NCBI GenBank assembly: GCA_033063855.1
Contig: CP093831.1
Coordinates: forward strand, 4,774,001-4,838,000
Origin: Smittia aterrima
Lineage: Eukaryota; Arthropoda; Insecta; Diptera; Chironomidae
Length of the DNA stretch: 64,000 bases
Reading direction: 5' to 3'
Part shown: positions 12,709 through 25,994 of the stretch, piece after piece
Numbering within the stretch: position 1 is the first letter of the stretch
How the letters are laid out: each line of letters begins with the position of its first letter
The notes under the pieces: model-generated
The model's database searches: none
The model's input: only the letters and a program-made list of their open reading frames with translations
What the model was told of the DNA's origin: nothing
Program-made: the position numbers and the translations under genes

Positions 12709-14546
12709 ATGTCTACAAAGACTTACGATTATCTGTTTAAGTTGCTGCTCATCGGTGATAGCGGTAAATTACAAGATTTCTCTCGGAAACTCAATCTTTT
12801 CATTCTAAAATTTTTGTGCAAATTCTGTAATCCTTTCTCTGGATTTGTTACAGGTGTCGGAAAGACGTGCATCTTGTTTAGATTTTCAGAGAATAACTTC
12901 AACACTACATTCATCTCGACCATTGGTGAGTAAGCGAAGTGTGTCGCAGTGAATTAAAATATCTTGTGCGATAGACGAATGAAAGAAATTAATATTTCTA
13001 CGTTGGGATTAGTAAAACGTCATCGCTTAGATTGAAGATGTGAGCACAAAGTGGCTTCTTTGATGGAAACAAGACTAAAAAGAAATTAATTGTACACAAT
13101 GATTGATTCATTATGAGTCCAGCGAGAAGTTCGATGTGTCATTCAAAATCAAGACGAAAGTCGCACACACTCGCGTTTAAGTGGATCAGTCTGTAAATGA
13201 CTTTATTTCTTAATAGAGATCTTCGATCGCGCTGATTCATTTTGACGACTCCTTTCAATTGTTGATTTAAATTGTCGAACGTCTCCAACTTGTTTTCATC
13301 TGTTACTCGAGTAACTATAAAAAGAAAACAAAAAGCTTCACGTTAATTATAGTTTTGTACTCAGTGGCGACTAAAGCAAAACGACGATAATTTTTCTCGT
13401 GACGGAATGATGGACAAAGTGCAATAGGTGCTGTCCGCTTATTACAGAGAGTTCGTGCAGAGCTGAAAAATTCCTTTTCCGATTCGTAATTTATGAACAG
13501 TTCCACTTGTTACAACTTTGTAAATTACATTCAAGTTCTTATCATTGCATTCACATTTCCTCTTCCCGTCAATGGACAACGAATGCGTTAATCCCAAAAA
13601 TATTCCATCATCTCTCTTTCGCCGCTTCGTCATGGAAGCAAAACATGTCGAATGACTAAGTTGGGTGAATGCTCAAGCTTCATATCGAAAATCGATAAAG
13701 CAATTTTCTGTTGAGCGAAGCCACCGTCGCACGTCTCTCTGGCATAGTTCCATCTTTCCTTGATTACGCGAAACTCAAATGATTCATGCGAGTCCTAATT
13801 AATTTCTCGCTTATTTCCGCAGGTATCGACTTCAAAATCAGAACAATAGAGTTAGACGGAAAAAAGATTAAGCTGCAAATATGGTAATTCTTCGCCGCCT
13901 TTTTAGCTGACCATGTTTCCGTGTCATTAATTCCATTTGTTTTCTTTTTATTTCCAGGGATACAGGTGAACTTTTGCGATATAAATTCTGATTTGTTTCT
14001 TTTAGTAGAACATGTTCCATGTGCTCAATTTTATTTCTCGTTTCACAGCCGGACAAGAGCGATTCAGAACAATTACGTCAGCTTATTATCGGGGAGCGAT
14101 GGGCATTATGCTCGTATACGACATCACGCAAGAGAAATCATTCGAGAACATAAAGAACTGGATAAGGAACATTGAGGAAAACGCGTCGACAGACGTTGAA
14201 AAAATGTTGTTAGGCAATAAGTGTGAGCTGAACGAGAAGCGTCAAGTGACAAAAGATCGTGGTGAGCAGTTGGCCATCGAATACGGAATAAAGTTCCTTG
14301 AGACGTCTGCGAAGAACAGCATAAACGTGGAAGAGGCCTTCTTTACACTTGCACGAGATATTAAGAGTAAAATGGAGAAACGATTGGTGAGTATGAAATA
14401 TCAATTGTTCTGTGAGATGCTTTAATGCGGGCATCTAATTTTAGGAAGCAACTAATCCACCGAAAGGCGGAGGCCATCAACTAAAAGCAAACGAGCAGAA
14501 CCGGAAGCCAGGTCTTGGATGGCTGTCAAAATGCAATTTCTTCTAG
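12709..14546 (+). CDS. Rab8: Small GTPase Rab8
   Basis: Six exons: 12709-12763, 12854-12925, 13823-13883, 13958-13965, 14049-14386, 14445-14546; 211 residues. The sequence follows insect Rab8 almost residue for residue: P-loop GDSGVGKT, effector region FNTTFISTIGIDFKIRTIEL, switch II DTAGQERFRTIT (D64-Q68), NKCE and ETSAK guanine-binding motifs. It ends SKCNFF, a single-cysteine CaaX-type tail (C208), as in Rab8 and unlike the double-Cys tail of Rab10. Rab8 directs exocytic and recycling traffic to plasma membrane and cilium. Exon 4 is only 8 nt (GGATACAG) and completes Trp63 and the DTAG motif; without it the frame and the motif are lost. Intron 2 (12926-13822) is the only long intron. The start is fixed by the MSTKTYDYLFKLLLIG block. 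Confidence 0.97.
12926..13822 (+). other. Rab8 intron 2
   Basis: 897-nt intron, long for this window. Short ORFs on both strands look random. It might hold regulatory sequence, but I recognise none. Confidence 0.55.
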
Positions 14547-16608
14547 CACCATTTCGCCTCTAATTCGATAACCGACTCGCTTGTCCGTGCAAGGGCATGA
14601 ACCACAAAAAAAAAACACACACAATGAAGTAAGAAATTCTCAGAAAATTATTAAGTGGAACAATTTTTCATCTATTTTCTACACATTACCGAATTTCGAC
14701 CTTGAAATTTTTCTCCAGACAAAGCTTGATATCCGCTTGTTTCATTTCGTTTCTTGCTCGTCTCTTTACTATTTGCCCAATTAATTTATTTTTATTCTCG
14801 TCTCGGTTTGTAATATTAGTGAACTTTAATCTTTTTTTTATATTTTTGTGGGGGGTGCTGTGTAAGTTTCGATTTTCCATGGTTACGTTTCTCGATTTTA
14901 GAGAAACTAAGCGATGAAACCGCAAGCAGTGAAAAGTATGTGAATAGCAATTTTAACCGACGAAATTACGCAAATTCTATGTGAGCTCAAATAGGAAGAG
15001 AATAAACTTTCTTTGATATTTAACGCAGATTAAGTTCGAAATTAGCAATTATGATTATGCTCTAAAGTTCCCCGTTGAGTTTAATTCTTGATGATTATTT
15101 CCCTCTGAAAGAAACTTGTGTTCCAAGGAAAACACAAAACAACTGATCGTTTGTAATAAAATTGCATAAATTCATAAAGAAACAAATTTGTTTATCTACC
15201 TGTCGAAATTTATTTTCAGATTTCTAATAAAAGAAGAAAAACTAAATTGGCTTGAGAGTTGAAATAACTTTTATTCCTTTTCATCAAATTCATAAAACGT
15301 TGCTGCTGCTATTCAAATCAACAGAATCGATTGATAAAAAACATCCAAGTCCAAAAAATAGATACGAACATTGAGAGACAAGACTTTCGAATTAGATTTC
15401 ATAAACTTTATCAATAGAAGCTTAAATATCACGTCAGCTGAGATAAAGAGAAAAGTTAAAAAGTTTCTTTTGTTTATTTGTCGTCAGAGTTCTACAAAAA
15501 CTGACTCAACGATTACTTTGCTTGCTTTGCTTACGGTACGTGAGTGATATGGTGAAAGATTTTTAGAAAGATTTTTGTCTACAGGTGACGAGGAGAGATT
15601 AAGAGTTGAAGTTGCACTTGGATATAAATGGATTATTAGAAAACTACAACGACGCTTCAACAATTGGATTGGTCAATAATTTCGATACTTTTTATAAAAA
15701 TTGAATAACGAATTTGATTTTTAAAGCTTTTGAATTCCACAAAAATATTTCCCTAATCGTGCGTATTGAATATTCTTCTTAAATTGTGAATGGCTTCACT
15801 TTTAGTGGCTGTAATGGCTAAGTGGACGCGGCGCGCATCAAAGGGAATTCAATTTATTGAAAGCTTTACTTCCACTGGAATTAGTTCGTTGTATGTGTTC
15901 AGGGATGTTTTACTATCAATTAAATAACAAGGATCTCTCGGGTTGTAGCTGGGAAATGAAATCAAATGGTCCCATCAGTAATCAGGACTCGATTTGTCTG
16001 CAATCCCATGGCAATTTCAATTTGGAATCACAATTTACTGGAAAGCACATCTCTTTTTGTTTTTAGAACCTTTTGCTCTCGAGTTCGCGAACATATCAAA
16101 TCCTGATTCTAAGTGATAACAATTCTCGTTGAGGCTAAACATGTTTTGGTTTTTGGATCGGCGGATTATTTTCTTCTAAAAAGTCAATGAACTTTTCTTT
16201 ATGTTACAATGGAGAAAACTTTAAAAGCTCATTCAATGTTCCTTAAGTGAATTTTTAAAAACCTTTTTGTCAATATTATATTTCATCTCAATAATCTTAA
16301 AGCTTTTTGTTACTTGTATTAAAACACAATTTTTTTTATCAATTTCCTTAGCAAGTCTAATTTAAAACAACGACATAAAAACTTTAATTTTCGTTTCGCA
16401 AACATAAAGTTTTTGTTATGAGATAGGAAGAGAGATAGAAAAGAGAGAGAGCGCGAATGTTTCAAACAAACAAAAAAATATTTTCGAGCATACCATAAAA
16501 CGAATGATTACGATTCGAAGCTAAAAGGCTTTCATAAAAGAGTCGTAGATTAAAAATATAGTTTAAAAGTGTCTAGAACGAACATGAAAGTGTTGGCCGT
16601 TCTCTTAC
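14547..16608. other. Intergenic region between convergent Rab8 and CaMKK
   Basis: 2.06 kb without supported genes. The likely Rab8 poly(A) signal is AATAAA at 15001-15006. A purine-rich low-complexity stretch with GA repeats lies at 16421-16459. The 69-codon ORF at 15857-16066 begins at TTG and has no recognisable features. Confidence 0.55.
15001..15006 (+). terminator. Candidate poly(A) signal of Rab8
   Basis: AATAAA about 455 nt after the Rab8 stop. It is the first perfect hexamer on this strand after the gene that I noticed. Confidence 0.4.
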
Positions 16609-18565
16609 TTAATCAACAGGTGAGTCAAGTTCATTTATGTCAGTTGAGCCTGAGGTTGAACCACAGGGCGCTAGATTCTGATAACTGCCTGGTGCTGAAT
16701 TAGATCGACTGCATTGAAATCTCTCTAGTCGTGATATTCTCGATGCAAGACTTTTAGCGACGCTTGAATTGCCGAGTGCGGTCAAGAATGGATTTTGAAA
16801 CGAATGATTTTTCAGCATTTTCTTAATGAGAATCAAAGTGTCAAGTTTAGGAATTGACTTTACAACCGACGAGATATCTTCTTCGCTAATTTGCACCAAT
16901 CGTTGACAATGTTCTTCTTCCGTTGGCATTCTCTGCGTTCCATCTTTAGTTATCCATTTGTGTTCCTGGAAAATCAAAGAAGAATAAGAAGCGTTAGCAA
17001 CAAAACTCATCGGACAAAGTTTCAAGTTCTCACCTTAATTTCTTGCATATTGATTCGTTTCTCGGGATCCTTAATTAACATTTGCATAATCAAGTCCTTC
17101 AAGTCGTCGCTCACAGCTTTGGCGGGGAATGAAATTTCATCACTTTTAACTTGCTCGTAGAGCACAGGAATTGTTACACTCTTGAAAGGAACATCACCGA
17201 AAACAAATGCGAACAGAGTAATGCCAAGCGACCAGATGTCAGCACTTTTGCCATCGAAATAGATTTTCTGTCCAGAGAGCGTTTCAGGGGCACGGAAAGC
17301 CGGAGTGCCCGTTGCTGTCCGCTGGTCAATTGAAGCGTCATCTCCAAGGAACTCATTACAAACTCCAAGATCGGCGACTTTAATGACATCTCCATCGGCG
17401 AGAAGAAGATTTTCCGGCTTCAAGTCGCCATGAATAATTTTCTGATAATGAAGATATTCGACGCCTAAAATTACTTGACGAAAGATGAACCACGCACGCT
17501 CTTCCGCCAGTGGATTGCTTGTAGGAATTTCAAGAATTTCGCCTTTAGTCACCAACTCAAAAACCATATAAAGCGCATCTTCAATTGGATCGTCTAAAGC
17601 ACGTAATGCGATTAATTTTAAGAATCGACAAAGATATTTCCGTCTTACCTAAAACTTCAACAAGCTTCACTACATTTGGATGATCCAATTTTTTAAGCAC
17701 AGCAATTTCCCGATAGACACGATCCAAAGGCGTTGTTGCATTGACACCACGTTTAGGATGACCGCGATTCAATCCGATTCCAGCTTTTCGCAGCAGTTTC
17801 TTCTTCGACAATATTTTCATCGCGTAGTGTTGTGAGTCTTCCTCATTATAAGCGAGTTTAACTAAGCCATAGCTTCCCTGTGAAACAAGATAACAAGCTT
17901 AGAGATAGCCTTCGAAAATTTCTCACACTTACAACACCAATTTGATCCATGAGCTTATATTGATTAAGTTGTAGGAAGCTTCCGTTTTTATCGATTGACA
18001 CGCGACGTGACTCTCTCGCTGGTTTTCTTGAGATTCTCGGACTTCCATACGGCGAGTAAGTGAGATTGGGAAAGATGGGACGTGCCTGACTATGACTCGA
18101 ACTATTGTCCAAAGACGTTACTTTTGGCATCATAGGCTGAGATTTCTCATCGGTTGGCGTTGCTGTTTGCATTAATTCTTCATTAATCGACTCGAAGCAA
18201 TTTTCCGAACTCACGATGTTGGCAATTGCAGAATCATCGTCCACAATGTCCAACGACTGAGTCTTCGGGAGGAATTTACAATAATTGTGCTTGAATTGGA
18301 AGCGGTTACAGGATGTTGTCGAATCTACAATCGAGAGCACGTGGGTTGTGATGACAAATGCAATAAGGAAATAAGGAGTGAAGAGACAGAGAGAGAGCGA
18401 TAGGTTAAAAAGCGGAAACGGAAGAAAAACATTGCACTAGAAAAATTCGTTACCTCGTCCATTGCCAAACTTAATTTCCTGCTTTCTATTTGCTATTGGT
18501 GCGCTATCTAATGTTAAAAAGTCTTTGGGACTGGCTAAAAACTTTGCTTCGGATGCTGGATCCAT
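16609..18565 (-). CDS. CaMKK: Calcium/calmodulin-dependent protein kinase kinase (CaMKK)
   Basis: Five exons: 18565-18454, 18324-17933, 17877-17649, 17593-17034, 16965-16609; 549 residues. After a Ser-rich regulatory N-terminus (ISRKPARESRRVSID, a possible phosphosite cluster) the kinase domain begins LMDQIGVGSYGLVKLAYN with VAIK-type Lys189. The CaMKK-specific basic/proline insert (KAGIGLNRGHPKRG) precedes REIAVLKKLDHPNVVKLVEVLDDP, which is diagnostic of CaMKK. The catalytic loop reads IIHGDLKPENLLL (299-309), so the HRD Arg is Gly, and the metal-binding motif is ADLG (318-321) rather than DFG; TPAFRAPE follows. CaMKKs phosphorylate the activation loops of CaMKI/IV and AMPK. The C-terminal tail after the kinase fold (EHKWITKDG) should contain the autoinhibitory/calmodulin segment. 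The first exon was found by extending the phase-1 frame upstream to the ATG at 18565. Confidence 0.94.
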
Positions 18566-19200
18566 TCTATTTCGAGCGTGTTACTTTAACTATTATCACT
18601 CAAAGCATTTGCTATAAATTGGGAAGGAATCAAGAAAGTTCATGGATTAGTGATAAGCGGAAAGATCCGGTTCAATAATGTTCAACGACTCGAGAGCTTT
18701 TTTCGACGAAATTTCAAACAAAATTTGTGTTTTCTTCTGTGTCCCAGATGTTTTTGTTTATTCATGAGTGATGAGCGGGCTCGATGACAAGTAATCGCTC
18801 ATTTTCAATCCTTATCATCTCACGAAATATTTAAACCACGCTAATGCTCATCATCGACTTTGAATGTTGTTTAAAAATAACAGAAATAAGAATCGATTGC
18901 GTATTTAAAATGAGGCGCGCTGATAATAAATTTGTTATTCGATGTTTTGTTTATAGGATCGCGTTGAAAATTCCACGAGAACGTAAATAAATCAGTGCCC
19001 GATCCTTATTTGGTGATCTCAATCTTATTTATTTGTTTTTCTTGTCAATTAAACTGACTTTATCTCCCTGCAATTTTGCTCGAGTGTCATGTAGGAGTTT
19101 TGAAAATGTCAAATGTCTTTGCACTTCGTAATCCCGTGCAAGGTCTCTTGGAATGCCTACAAGCAATAAAAAATGAAAACCGCACGTGCGTAGCATTAGA

Positions 19201-19221
19201 GAAGCTTTCAAGAAAAGCTTC
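19201..19221. repeat. Short perfect inverted repeat
   Basis: GAAGCTTT and its complement AAAGCTTC are separated by five bases, an 8-bp potential hairpin. No flanking U-run or gene context explains it. Confidence 0.35.
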
Positions 19222-22200
19222 AAGCCGCGGAGCAACTAAGACGTTCACAGCAGCAGCAACAAAAAAAAATATCTTTTTTTGGTATTCGCTAACACAAAGT
19301 TCAATGTCAAGAGACAACGGATCGGCAAACAAAAAAGTTTTTTGTTGCGTATATTTGCCCGCTGAGTAATCTACGACTCATGGCGCTGAGACAAATTAGC
19401 AAAAATTACTGTGATGCACTCTAATTTATTTCTTTTCTCATAAAACACAAGCCGAGCCTAATTATCGCAAAGGTGAGTTCATCAACTTCGGGCACTTTCA
19501 GTTCTCATGATTGCTGGTTGTGATAGAAAATCAATTTTGTGTTCTCTCAAACGAAAACAAGCTTTACCCCGAGCAACCGTCAACAATTTCCAAAAATATC
19601 TAAAAAGAACAAAAAACTCGTCAAAGACGTCAATCGATAAGTTCTCATGGAGCTTCTCCTCTTGTTTTTCAAGCACTGCTGTGAAAATTTATCGATTTTG
19701 TTCAATTTCACACTTTGCAATTTGTTTATCACAGAAGGTTTCCTTCCTTCAACTCACTTTTTATAACTTTGCATTTTTCATGCACTCGGACACACGATTA
19801 AGCCTCTCGAAAACTTTTGCTCGAGTGAAGTTTTTTTTTAATGTTTCGAGAACAGCTTTCTGCTCAACGAAAACAGCCTTCTCTCCGTCTCTTGAAAATC
19901 GAGACTCTGTACAGAGATTGCGTCACGACAAACGAAATCGAGAAGAAACTTTTGCGTTTCGGAGAGTTTCTTCGAACGTTGGTGCTTTTCAGTCGCACGT
20001 GGATTGAGGGAAATGACGCAGGCGCTTTAGAAAATGATAAATCTTTGTGAAAGGAAACTCATGAGAAGACTAAGATATAAAATATCAAATCTTTTAATTG
20101 AAGAAATTGTTTTTAAACTTCTTCCCCATAATCGATGCATCTTCCCCTTTTCTAACAAACTCTACAAAAGTTTCATTTTCATGTTTCGTTGGAAAATGAA
20201 ATCTTGAATCTCTCTGCTTGCGATCGTTTGTTTTTACTTTAGTCGTATAGGATCACTCGTCAACGAAAGTATCTCGCGCTCGGTCAAGTGTCTTAGAAAA
20301 ATATTCATCGATCTTTAAGTGGAAAACGGACACGAAGTTTCGCAATCGTCAATTGCAGTGCGCACATGTTGATGAATTAAAGTCAGATCTTAACGTTTGC
20401 AGTGGCAAATCTTGAAGGAAAGATTGAAATTTAATGAATTTTTCCAATATTTTCTTATGATCTTCACTCACACACCGATAACGACGAATGTAAAAGAAAC
20501 GATCCAAAAGTGAATTCTCGAAGACGAGAAGAGTAAAAATGAAAAAAGTGAAGAAGTTTCATCGAGTGAGCCTGAGTATTGGTACACCATTCAATGTGTG
20601 TAGGTGTTTTTAGTGAATTGTGATCAAAAGAAAATACAAAAATACGAGAAGAAATAAGATTTTTCTACCTTCTCACATAAATGGAAGGAAAAAAAAGAGG
20701 CAACGAAAGAAAGAATAAAAAAAAGCATGCAACATAAAAAATGATTGAAAATACTTGCGCGAAAATCATTATGATGATTCTTGTTTTGAGACACATTCAT
20801 TGAGGAAAAGAAAGAACAGTCTAAAGAGAAACGAGAACGAAAAACATATCAGGAATATTAAATTGCAATAATCACCACATTGGCGAGCGCAGTTGCATTA
20901 AATTGCATCACCGCAAAAAGGCGAGCGAGTGAGAGAGAAGAAAGAAGAAAAAAAGTTTGACTCGCGACGACTAAGACTTTGATTTATCATCTCGTACTTC
21001 AACTACAAAAAATATAAATTTGGGTGAGTTTACTTGACTTAAGATAAACGAAGAAGATAAATAGTAAATTAATCCAACACGACGATAATAATATTCCATC
21101 GATGTTTGATTGCTCTTATCAGAAATGAAATATTTTCGTGTTTGCCTTCGATGTGACTCGATAAATTTTACATCGCCCGCTTGTCTATTTACAAACTATT
21201 TCAGTTTATGGGAATTGAAAAACTAAATAGCGCATTTGAGGGTTGGGAAGATTGTGAAGCTCATCGATTCGATTAGCTTCGCCCGAAGGCAACTCTCACT
21301 CATTTAGGTCACATTTTTTCAATAAAAAACAAATCGTCGTTGAATTGCTCGTAAAGAAAATAAAAAGCGCGAGATGAAGAAATGAAATTCTTATAATTTA
21401 ACCGTGAATTTTGATACGTTGCAACGTTGGCAGGGGTTTGAAGGCGTCGTCACACGAGTTTCATAAATCAAATGCCAATTGCAATCATTGAAGTTGAAGA
21501 GCGACCAAATCTCCATGCAAATCACTCGAAAGATTCACCCACCTCGTCGTACTCATAAACCCTGCATCTTGATTAAACTGCCAGCGCTCGAATAAATTCG
21601 TTCGTCTCGAAGCTAAAGCTGAAGCAGAAGAAAAAGGATGTAGGCTTTGCAATGCATGACATAATAAGAAATTATGCATTCAAACAACAATATGTGCGCG
21701 CCACTTAAGATGCTGGCGCGGTTGCCTTATCTTCCTTCGTTTACTGAGAGCAGCAAAAAGAATTTTTCTTTTCCACAAAGAACGAAGCAGTAAGCAAGAC
21801 AAAAACGAACACATTATGGATCTCTTATAGAAGGGGATCATGTTGCAGAAGTGAATGGCAGTAGATAAAAAGCGATTTTTAGTGTGTAGTGCTGCACATG
21901 ATGCAAGTGGGTCTCCTAAGACATTCAACATGTTTTTGTTAGAATTTTTCTTCTTTTTTTGCTTCGAGACATTTAGAAAAGTTTCTTAGACAACTTCATT
22001 AGCTCTTCAGCAGGGTTTCTTAAGCGTTCTTTTGTCGTCGCAAAGCTATCTTGACAACGGGCAGGCCTTTTTTTTCGTAAGGATTTATGAGTCTCTCGCT
22101 CTCTCTTCTTCTTTGACTACCTTGTTATGTGAATGTTTTACAAAGTTTCCAGTGATCGACCGTTGAGATTCCTGTGAAAAGCATAAAAATTCCTTCCGCC

Positions 22201-23754
22201 CAAACACTCGTAATCCCCGGCATTCGTTCGATGTGAGTAATAAGAAATAATTTTTCGTCAGCTCACGACACCTACGTGGAAATGCATTTTCTCGTGAAAA
22301 TATATTTCAATAAACACGTCACCTCACGCTAGCGTCGGAATCAACATTTTGACATCAGCCCGAAAACAAGTCGAAAGCATTAAGAAGACAAACTATGAGA
22401 GAAGTCTAATGAGTGATGCGTTCGTTCTGTGATCGAAGGTATTTATAGACAAGATGCTTCATGCGAGAGAGACGATCCCGTGCATGCTCCGTGGCGGGAA
22501 AATCATTAACTCTGGAGATAATTCCAAAGTTAATTTTGTTCTATGATATTATAGCGAAGGGAAAAAAATGATTTCGCAATTATAGTGCCGCAGCGAAACG
22601 ATATGAGCTAATGGCACTCTAGCCCCGAAAAAAAAAATATTTAACTATTTATAAGAGTTGAAGAATCTTAGAGAAAATGTGGAGATTTTAAATTGGTATT
22701 GACGTAAGATGATCAGAAAACTGAGTAAATTAATGATAGGGTCATTAACGGATCCGCAGATTAAGAACGCGGAGTTTAAGAATGTGAGAAAGTTTGGTTG
22801 AGCAACCAAACAGTCAGATAAATATTTGAAGCCTTACAGAAGCCAACAGAGATCACCACAAACCACCGAACGTGATTTTTCTCTTTCGAGAAATTACTGT
22901 CACAAATTATTGTCCTCAAATTGTTTTCGTCCCAAGCGATCTTGGGAAGGTGAAAGAGTCTGCTTTCGCGCGACAACGACATGCAATAAAATTCACTTTA
23001 TGAAGGAGAAAATTACACACGAAAAGCCAAAGAAATAAAATTGTCAGATCATGTCATTTATATTGCAGTCGCGACGCGCTGCCTTGCATAATAATCGCAT
23101 TTTTCCCTCTTTCTTGCTGTGCAAAGGTTAAATCTTGTTGGCTCACGTTTCGCCAGTCAGTGAATCAGCGAATGGACAAGAATGAGTGTGGAGACGAAAA
23201 ATAAAAGATTCGCTACTGATAGATTGGAAAGAAATAGTTTTGTGTCTAAAACAAGCGGAGCAAACAAGTAGCGGCACTACCTGTGATGATGTTTCGTTTC
23301 TTTTATTGCTGTAAAGATATCAAAAGGTAAAAATAAATTGCTATAGAGACGACTTTGGAGAAGAAATAAAAATGCTCTCGCGATTCTTCGTATACGACAT
23401 TGACTTATAGTCGTCGGTTGCTTCTCGAAGAGGAGAAGAGAGATGGGAAAAGTTAATGGAAAAGCGAACATGAAATGAAGCGAGCAGCAATCTGGTGAGC
23501 AAGCGACGATAATGTGGCACACATCGCCCTGCACATCGAAGGAGACGAAGATCCGAAATGAAAAATCGAAGCGAACCAATGATGAAATTCTTTAGGAAAT
23601 AAAACGAGAATAAAAGGTGGCTCGAAAGACTGGAATGTGTAACTCCAAGTATCGGCTTGTGAATGTGTATAAGAATGAAACAAGTGAACCAAATAAAAAA
23701 AGAGACGAAAATCGTAAAAGGAAAAAAATATTTACGAAAGAAGGCAATGAAGCA

Positions 23755-23777
23755 AGAGAAAGGGAGAGAGAGAGAGA
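23755..23777. repeat. GA microsatellite
   Basis: AGAGAAAGGGAGAGAGAGAGAGA: short GA repeat within a wider purine-rich stretch. Confidence 0.6.
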
Positions 23778-25859
23778 TGTGGATGTAGAAAACTGGAATT
23801 CTTCCGTCTTTCTTCAGGGTTGCAAGACTTTTGGTTTCAATTGAAGTCGTTGCAGTTCAATGAATCATGAAATTACTTGAAAATTATGAAGATCTCGCGG
23901 AAACTTCATTAAAATTTCTTGTGACAATGTTAAGTTGGATCATCGACAGCCCTGCTTCCGATGCAATAAACATTTCGCCTTCGATTCCATTTAACTTTAA
24001 ATGAGAAATTTATAATGATTGTGCGCTGGAAATAAAACGAAATATTGAGTCGATTGAAAAAGGGAAATGATGGAAATAAAACTAACTGCGGATCGTTAAA
24101 CAATCGATCCGAACATGCTCGCTTTAACTTCACCGAATCAAAAGAATTCCTGAGCAGAAGCACAAAGACAAAATGATCTTTCACGAGAATGAAATCGATT
24201 GTTGAAATCGGAATTTCGGTGTAACGAGCGGAAATTACATGATAATCGTGAATATCCTGAACTGCAGTTGTTGAGGAATTTTTGATTTCTTTTCTTTTGT
24301 TGTTTGCCGGTTGCGCCTTTCTTTCATGATTGTTTACCGTCGCTTCGAACGTCTCAATCACGATCAAAGATTTTTTCTTTCCTTTGTAACCGAATGGCGC
24401 TTCTCAAAGTCTTGTTTCTTCTCGACATCTTCGATGAGAGTTCCCAAGAATTAGAAATTCCAAAGCGTCGTTTGAATTGTCAAGAAGAACTCGCATAAAA
24501 AATTATCGTCAAACTAATTGGAAATCTCGACTTTTAAGTATTATTTGAATGAGGTTTTCTTAAGATTTTAGAAGCCATTTCATTTCAATATCCGGTTCTC
24601 TCACTCAAGCGAGGTAATCGGACTTGACGAAGAATTTGACTTTGATTTTTCTCTCGAACACTAAAACTACTCGTGATGCTTTGCAATATTTATTCAAATC
24701 AATTTAAGTCAAATTATTTGCGAACAGAGAAACGATCTTAACTTAATTGTTGACTCTTAACAAGCCTAACCAATGACTCGTCTAATAACTTAACAAAGCT
24801 TTTTGGATTTTAACGAGAAATTAATTAGAAGCCTCCACAAAATGGAACGACATTTGAGATCAAGATTTCCGAAGAAATCGACGAGACAATTAGTTTATTT
24901 CTCGATTCTAAGACCGAAGAATTATTTTTCTTTTCTTTTATCTCGTTCTCAATATCATTTGATGATCTAACGAGCAAAACTTTCACAATCGCACAAATGC
25001 CCCTCGCTGAGATAATTCGATTTATAAACAAACAAAAATCCGACGACGACTTTGCCAATGTTTCTCGTTTTATTCGTAATTTGTGTTAACATCGTCGTCG
25101 GGTCAGGAAGGAATGTCTTTACAAGCGAAGCAGCAAAAAGAGGCGAAGAAAAAACGACTACAAGACACGGAATGGAAAGAAACGAACGAGAAGCCTTTTA
25201 GTGCCTCGTGTGATCTGAAATTCTAATGCATTATGAATACTCAGGATTTCTTCTTGATCCTCAACCACCGTGTGCGAGAAAGACATTCTCCATTCTCCGA
25301 ACCGAGCTAAGAAGAAATTGAATTTTCAGACAAAGAAGAAGTTCCATGAGAAAATATTCTTCTGGAATTTGATTATGTCGTTTCTGAGTGGCGAGATCAG
25401 TGGGGACTGGTTGGCTTGATTAGCCAAACTCTTGAAGCAGAAGAAGAACATCGAGTAAATAACCAAAATATTTAAATGAATTTCAATAAAATGTTAATTC
25501 AATATTTAGTATTCAAGCCATGATACACAACCATCCATGCTTTTAATACTTTTTATTTGTATTTTTATTCTCTTCTGTCTTAATAACAAACATAATCAAA
25601 TCTTAAAAGAACAAGTCTTTCATTTTTATTCTCGCGTTGTTTGGGTCTTTTGTTCGATTGAGAATTAAGTCTGAGAGCCACCTTCTCAACATTCCTGGAC
25701 AGTTGATGTCAACAGAGGAAAACCCTTCAGTAAAATTAAAACTAACTTGAACTGCTTAAGTTTGCGTTTCTTGTATTTTTTGTGTGTGGCAGGAATTTGC
25801 TTCTTCATCATCTCAAATCTCCGCTCAGCGCCGAAACTCAGTTTTTGGGAAAGTTTAAT

Positions 25860-25994
25860 CGTTTTACGGCGACAGCGGTAGATTTAGCAGGTGGACACAG
25901 TTAATAAATGTGATCATCACTGCGTCGCTCACTGGGCGTCTTAGTCATGAGATTGCTTCCAGTTATGCGTTGTTCTCGCTGTCGCCATAAACGT
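25860..25994. repeat. Imperfect inverted repeat with long loop
   Basis: The left arm CGTTTTACGGCGACAGCGG (from 25860) is matched by the complement of CTCGCTGTCGCCATAAACG (ending 25994). The ten-base core GGCGACAGCG (25868-25877) pairs exactly with CGCTGTCGCC (25977-25986), with one or two mismatches or bulges outside it. About 95 nt lie between. It is GC-rich against an AT-rich background. It might be a structured RNA or chance; no function assigned. Confidence 0.4.

Noticed and set aside
19507..20007. 166-codon plus-strand ORF in the CaMKK-ihog gap
   Set aside because: Composition is Ser/Phe/Lys-rich and random-looking, no recognisable domain, no splice or poly(A) context; an overlapping ORF exists in another frame.
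23930..24367. 145-codon minus-strand ORF
   Set aside because: No family resemblance, no conserved motif pattern, and it lies in low-complexity AT-rich DNA.
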